From assembly GCF_000709085.1 (NCBI RefSeq), contig NZ_JFBD01000011.1, positions 1-39,763 of the forward strand: a DNA stretch of 39,763 nt, given 5' to 3'. Numbering within the stretch: the stretch's first letter is position 1; each line of letters starts with the position of its first letter. Both the position numbers and the translations under genes were made by a program. Source of the DNA: Virgibacillus alimentarius (GTDB taxonomy: Bacteria > Bacillota > Bacilli > Bacillales > Amphibacillaceae). This document shows positions 35,880 to 39,763 of the stretch, piece after piece. Below the pieces are notes generated by a model. It did not search any database. It was not told the origin of the DNA and worked only from the letters and a program-made list of their open reading frames with translations.

Positions 35880-37163
35880 TTGGATAGAAAAAAGTATGAT
35901 ATCATTGATGAAGTGTTGTATTTTGAAAAATTAGAAAACGGACTTACCGTTTTATTATTACCTAAACAAGAAATGGCCAAAACGTATGGCTTGTTTTCTA
36001 CGAATTATGGCTCCATAGACCAAACTTTCGTACCTATTGGAGAAGAAAACCAAATAACAGTGCCTGAAGGTGTTGCTCATTTTTTGGAACATAAGCTATT
36101 TGAAAAAGAAGATCGTGATGTATTTGCAGATTTCGGGAAACAGGGAGCATCTCCAAATGCATATACTTCTTTTACAAAAACAGCTTATCTATTTTCAGCG
36201 ACAAGTAATATTCAAGAAAATGTAAAAACACTATTAGATTTTGTTCAAGATCCTTTTTTCTCAGAACAATCCGTAGAAAAAGAAAAGGGAATTATTGCAC
36301 AAGAAATAGAGATGTATAATGATCAGCCTGATTGGCAATCTTTTATGGGGACGCTTAGAAGTATGTTTCAAAATCATCCGGTTAACATTGATATAGCTGG
36401 TACAGTGGAGTCTATCCACTCTATAACAAAAGAAGACTTATACACATGTTATCATACATTTTATCATCCAGAGAACATGACTCTTTGTATCGCAGGGAAT
36501 TTCGACGCAGAAAACATGATGGATTTCATAAAACGTAATCAAGCAGAAAAAGAATTCACTAAAATGAAAGGTCTTAAGCGCGAATTTCCAGATGAACCAG
36601 TCAATGTTGCTAAGAAAAAAAGTATAATCAACATGCCGGTTTCAATTCCTAAGTGTGCAGTAGGTATCAAAGAATCCTCAGAGGAATTTAATTCAAAAGA
36701 GTTTTTAGTAAAAGACTTATTGCAAGGGATGGTTTTGGATTATTATTTTTCAAAAGGTGGAAGATTTTATCAGGCGTTGTATAATGAAGCGCTTATAGAT
36801 GAGAGTTTTTATTTTGAATCCACTTTAGAAAAAAATTTCGGTTATTCCATCATTGGCGGCAATACACATCAGCCAGAACAATTTGCACAAAAAGTAAAAC
36901 AAATGCTATTAAGTACCAAAACAGCTTCCTTCACATCTGATGAATTTATGGTAATGAAGAGAAAGAAAATAGGTCAATTATTACGGGCCATGAACTCATT
37001 AGAGTATATTGCGAACCAATGTATTCACTATCATACACAGGGAATTGATTTTTTTGAGTTAATACCTTTTATTCAGTCATTGACACTTGATGATGTGAAT
37101 TCCTTTGTTCAAAATTGGATAGATGAAGAGCGTCTGGCTGTTTGTGAAATAATAGCGGAATAA
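35880..37163 (+). CDS. ymfH: M16-family zinc peptidase YmfH
   Basis: A 427-residue M16 peptidase with intact HFLEH at 67-71 and the downstream EKEKGIIAQEIEMYNDQP segment carrying the third zinc ligand. Its start is a TTG one base after the ymfF stop, behind AAGGGAGG, so the two are co-translated. Together they resemble the two-subunit M16 enzymes in which one chain is catalytic. ymfI follows 9 nt later. Confidence 0.94.
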   Translation: MDRKKYDIIDEVLYFEKLENGLTVLLLPKQEMAKTYGLFSTNYGSIDQTFVPIGEENQITVPEGVAHFLEHKLFEKEDRDVFADFGKQGASPNAYTSFTKTAYLFSATSNIQENVKTLLDFVQDPFFSEQSVEKEKGIIAQEIEMYNDQPDWQSFMGTLRSMFQNHPVNIDIAGTVESIHSITKEDLYTCYHTFYHPENMTLCIAGNFDAENMMDFIKRNQAEKEFTKMKGLKREFPDEPVNVAKKKSIINMPVSIPKCAVGIKESSEEFNSKEFLVKDLLQGMVLDYYFSKGGRFYQALYNEALIDESFYFESTLEKNFGYSIIGGNTHQPEQFAQKVKQMLLSTKTASFTSDEFMVMKRKKIGQLLRAMNSLEYIANQCIHYHTQGIDFFELIPFIQSLTLDDVNSFVQNWIDEERLAVCEIIAE

Positions 37164-37172
37164 GGAGTACTT

Positions 37173-37889
37173 ATGGGGAAAAATGTATTAATCATTGGAG
37201 CTAGTGGTGACATTGGAATAGCAATTGCTGACAGACTGGCAATGGACGGTTATCAATTATTGCTCCATTATAATAAAAACCGGGAAAAGATTGATGAGTT
37301 TATCAATAAACTTGATCATAATTGCGTTTTAACAACGATGCAAGCTGATCTCTTTAATAATGAAGAAATAAAGAACTTGTTAATTCAAATTGTTTATCCT
37401 GTTGACTATATTATTTTTGCAAGTGGTGCAGCTTTTTATGGGTTATTTCAAGATACATCGGAAAAAGCAATGGATGAAATGTTAACCTTGCATGTAAAGG
37501 CGCCTTGGATGATTGCACGGCATCTACTCCCAGCAATGATTCAAAAAAGAGCTGGAAAAATCATTTTAATCACATCTATCTGGGGTAGTGTTGGCGCGAG
37601 CTTTGAGGTTATTTATTCAGCGGTTAAGGGGGCGCAAAATAGTTTTGTTAAAGCATTGGCAAAAGAGGTTGCTCCATGTGGGATATCTGTAAATGCTGTT
37701 AGTCCGGGTTTTATTGATACAAAAATGAATCATAACTTATCAAAAGAAGAGAAAAAAATGGTTTTATCAGAAATCCCAATGAACCGTGCGGGAACGCCCA
37801 GTGAAATTGCACATACGATTAGCTTTTTATTAGATGAAAATGCTAATTATATCCAAGGAGAAATAATTGGTATGACTGGCGGATGGTAA
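37173..37889 (+). CDS. ymfI: SDR-family reductase YmfI (EF-P modification)
   Basis: A 238-residue short-chain dehydrogenase. The cofactor motif GASGDIG is at 9-15 and the catalytic triad Ser135, Tyr148 and Lys152 (YSAVK) is complete, followed by the PGFIDT motif. In B. subtilis YmfI reduces 5-aminopentanone to 5-aminopentanol on elongation factor P, helping ribosomes through polyproline stretches and allowing swarming. An older annotation as 3-oxoacyl-ACP reductase is less likely given this position after ymfFH. Confidence 0.92.
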   Translation: MGKNVLIIGASGDIGIAIADRLAMDGYQLLLHYNKNREKIDEFINKLDHNCVLTTMQADLFNNEEIKNLLIQIVYPVDYIIFASGAAFYGLFQDTSEKAMDEMLTLHVKAPWMIARHLLPAMIQKRAGKIILITSIWGSVGASFEVIYSAVKGAQNSFVKALAKEVAPCGISVNAVSPGFIDTKMNHNLSKEEKKMVLSEIPMNRAGTPSEIAHTISFLLDENANYIQGEIIGMTGGW

Positions 37890-37970
37890 ACTAAAAAAAC
37901 TCCTTCATCCTGTATAAATTGATTATAAATTCAAATACTATATGTGAAAAAAACTGAAGGAGGCAGATGG

Positions 37971-38231
37971 ATGTCAGTCTTAGATAATTTTGAAACGTGG
38001 AAGGAATTTTTAGCTAATAAGCTCAATCAAGCGCAAGCACAAGGAATGAGTCAAGAAACAATTACGAATGTGGCTCATGAAGTAGGAGACTATCTTTCGC
38101 AAAGTGTTGAAGCTAAAAATGAGGAAGAAGCAGTTTTAAGAGAACTTTGGAATGCTGCTTCAGAAGATGAACAGCAAGCTCTTGCTAGTGCGATGGTGAA
38201 GCTCGTACAAAATGAAGGAAATTCACAATGA
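37971..38231 (+). CDS. ymfJ: YmfJ, DUF3243 family protein
   Basis: An 86-residue acidic helical protein of the DUF3243 family, with MSQETITNVAHEVGDYLS and LWNAASEDEQQALASAMVKLVQ. The start is ATG 37971 behind GAAGGAGG. Upstream, CTCCTTCA at 37900-37907 is complementary to TGAAGGAG at 37955-37962, which is the Shine-Dalgarno region, so translation might be dampened by base pairing. Function unknown. Confidence 0.9.
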   Translation: MSVLDNFETWKEFLANKLNQAQAQGMSQETITNVAHEVGDYLSQSVEAKNEEEAVLRELWNAASEDEQQALASAMVKLVQNEGNSQ

Positions 38232-38237
38232 TATAGG

Positions 38238-38272
38238 AAAAGAAGCCGGATAGCTATTACGGCTTCTTTTTC
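38238..38272 (+). terminator. Intrinsic terminator after ymfJ
   Basis: AAAAGAAGCCG (38238-38248) pairs with CGGCTTCTTTT (38260-38270), followed by T residues. Confidence 0.92.
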
Positions 38273-38418
38273 ATTTTTAAAAATAAATGAAAAAAACTAT
38301 CATTTAAAATCCATAATCCTTTTCACTAACTGAAAAATCATTTATTATATAATATAGATTGCTTTCATACAAATGATTGAGTATCATAAAATGAATGTAT
38401 AAAATAAAGGAGTTAATT

Positions 38419-39210
38419 ATGGAAAGAACAGAATGGTACCTTGAATATGAAATTCAATATAACCGTCCTGGTTTACTCGGGGATATCTCTTCTTTATTAG
38501 GAATGCTGTCTATAAATATTATTACCATAAATGGGGTAGAGCATTCAAAGCGGGTTATGTTGTTGCTCGCAAAACATGATGAACAAATCACCCGTTTAAA
38601 ATCGGTCTTAGACATGATGGAAATTATTAAGGTGACAAAATTACGTAAGCCTAAACTGAGAGATAAATTAGCCGTTAGACATGGCAGATACATCCACAGG
38701 GATGCTGACGATCGTAAAACAGTACGTTTTGTTCGGGATGAATTAGGATTATTAGTCGATTTCATGGCTGAATTATATAAAAAAGAAGAGCATAAACTCA
38801 TCGGATTACGCGGGATGCCTCGTGTGGGGAAAACAGAATCTGTTGTCGCAGCGAGTGTTTGTGCAAACAAGCGCTGGTTGTTTGTATCAAGTACCTTACT
38901 AAAACAAACAGTGAGAAGTCAGTTAATTGAAGGCGAATATGGCAATGACAATATTTATATTATCGATGGTATTGTCTCGAAAAGGCGTTCCAATGAGAAG
39001 CATTGGCAACTCATTCGGGAAATTATGCAACTTCCCGCTATCAAAGTAGTTGAGCATCCAGATATTTTTGTGCAGGCAACGGAGTATACGTTAGATGACT
39101 TTGATTATATAATTGAATTGCGCAGTCATGAGGATGAAGAAATTACATATGAACCGATTGAAAATAATCCATTCGGTCAAGGGAATAGCTTTTCTATGTT
39201 TGACTTTTAA
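38419..39210 (+). CDS. ymfK: YmfK, ACT-domain and P-loop-like protein (DUF3388)
   Basis: A 263-residue protein whose first 75 residues read like an ACT domain (EIQYNRPGLLGDISSLLGMLSI). Further on, GMPRVGKTES near residue 133 fits a Walker A GxxxxGKT, followed by IYIIDGI as a possible Walker B. An ACT sensor joined to a small P-loop domain suggests a ligand-responsive NTPase, but its function is not known. AAAGGAGT lies before the ATG at 38419; an in-frame ATG at 38395 lies upstream of it and is rejected. It is conserved next to rodZ (ymfM) in Bacilli. Confidence 0.9.
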   Translation: MERTEWYLEYEIQYNRPGLLGDISSLLGMLSINIITINGVEHSKRVMLLLAKHDEQITRLKSVLDMMEIIKVTKLRKPKLRDKLAVRHGRYIHRDADDRKTVRFVRDELGLLVDFMAELYKKEEHKLIGLRGMPRVGKTESVVAASVCANKRWLFVSSTLLKQTVRSQLIEGEYGNDNIYIIDGIVSKRRSNEKHWQLIREIMQLPAIKVVEHPDIFVQATEYTLDDFDYIIELRSHEDEEITYEPIENNPFGQGNSFSMFDF

Positions 39211-39227
39211 AATGGATGGTGTTGGAT

Positions 39228-39763
39228 ATGGAAATAGGAACAAAATTAAAGGAAGCCAGAGAAGAAAAAGGGTTATCTTTAGAAAGTTTACAAGAAACAA
39301 CAAAAATTCAAAAAAGATATTTAGAAGCTATAGAGAAAGGCGATTTACATATTTTGCCTGGGAAATTTTATGCTAGAGCTTTTATAAAAGAATATGCAAA
39401 TGCAGTTGGTTTAAATCCGAGTGAATTACTGGAAGAACACAAAAGTGAAGTACCTTCAACAGAAGAAAATGAGATTGAATATACACGCTTGCAGCGGTCA
39501 AATCGAGAAAAACGTCGTGGAAGAAGCAACCTGTTTAATTTTTCTTTTATACCCACATTAATTGTTGTTTTACTTGTTATAGCAATTGTTTTTGCTGCGT
39601 GGGTTTTTTATCAAAAAACTACTGCAAATAGTAATCCTGACCCAGTACCGGAACAAAATGATGAAATTATTTACAGTGAAGATGCTGAAGGCGAAAGTAA
39701 TGATAATCAAACAGATGTAGATGATGAAGATGAAGGAAACGATGACACAGAAGATAAAAAAAA
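39228..39763 (+). CDS. rodZ: RodZ (YmfM) cell-shape protein, 3' partial
   Basis: The frame opens at 39228 and runs off the window after 178 codons without a stop. It has an N-terminal Xre-like helix-turn-helix (IGTKLKEAREEKGLSLESL through YLEAIEKGDLHILPG and YARAFIKEYA), a basic stretch and one membrane segment (FIPTLIVVLLVIAIVFAAWVF near 105-125), followed by an acidic Asp/Glu-rich extracellular linker. RodZ links MreB to the elongation machinery. The acidic linker fits a salt-tolerant organism. The Shine-Dalgarno is weak. pgsA is expected next, outside the window. Confidence 0.93.
   Translation, partial: MEIGTKLKEAREEKGLSLESLQETTKIQKRYLEAIEKGDLHILPGKFYARAFIKEYANAVGLNPSELLEEHKSEVPSTEENEIEYTRLQRSNREKRRGRSNLFNFSFIPTLIVVLLVIAIVFAAWVFYQKTTANSNPDPVPEQNDEIIYSEDAEGESNDNQTDVDDEDEGNDDTEDKK

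Noticed and set aside
1-39763. CRISPR arrays, tRNA or rRNA genes, prophage or defence islands, complete insertion sequences
   Set aside because: None seen on either strand. The window is a collinear core-gene block; the only mobile element is the decayed group IIC intron.

Overview
The window looks like chromosomal core sequence from a low-GC, spore-forming member of the Bacillaceae. Protein sequence and gene order follow Bacillus subtilis from sigD to rodZ closely. The acidic tail on ribosomal protein S2 and a decayed group IIC intron resembling the Oceanobacillus iheyensis one make a salt-tolerant relative of Oceanobacillus or Virgibacillus plausible, but genus is inference. Every gene lies on the plus strand. 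There are no tRNA, rRNA, prophage, CRISPR or cargo genes.

Layout: (1) 1-1055, end of the flagellar/chemotaxis operon: sigD (5' end cut by the window) and swrB. (2) 1118-4367, translation and nucleotide genes rpsB, tsf, pyrH, frr. (3) 4598-7555, envelope genes uppS, cdsA and the site-2 protease rasP; dxr, normally between cdsA and rasP, is missing. (4) 7687-11984, polC, whose frame is broken by two A-tracts; proS, normally just before it, is missing. (5) 12056-17296, the rimP-nusA-rnpM-ylxQ-infB-ylxP-rbfA operon behind a promoter and two tandem terminator hairpins. (6) 17398-21900, truB, ribF, rpsO, pnp. (7) 22060-24598, ylxY (frameshifted), the M16 peptidase mlpA, and ymxH. (8) 24626-25129, a terminator with a shrunken group IIC intron inserted right behind it. 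(9) 25231-29988, dipicolinate synthase dpaAB with asd-dapG-dapA, which together take aspartate to dihydrodipicolinate and on to spore DPA or lysine. (10) 30102-33448, tepA, ylzJ, spoIIIE; rnjB, normally between dapA and tepA, is missing. (11) 33673-39763, a GntR regulator with an apparent ATA start, the M16 pair ymfF/ymfH, the EF-P-modifying reductase ymfI, ymfJ, ymfK and rodZ (3' end cut by the window).

Functionally the window joins translation (S2, EF-Ts, RRF, RimP, IF2, RbfA, TruB, S15), transcription and RNA turnover (NusA, RnpM, PNPase), replication (PolC), isoprenoid and phospholipid synthesis (UppS, CdsA), and sporulation (YlxY, MlpA, YmxH, DpaAB, SpoIIIE).

I found no undescribed multi-gene system. 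The points most worth a second look are: three +1 adenine frameshifts in A8/A9 tracts, two of them in essential polC; loss of dxr, proS and rnjB from their usual slots in an otherwise collinear block; a decayed group IIC intron with only a 39-codon tail of its protein in frame; an ATA start for the GntR gene; and a repeated terminator module on both sides of polC.
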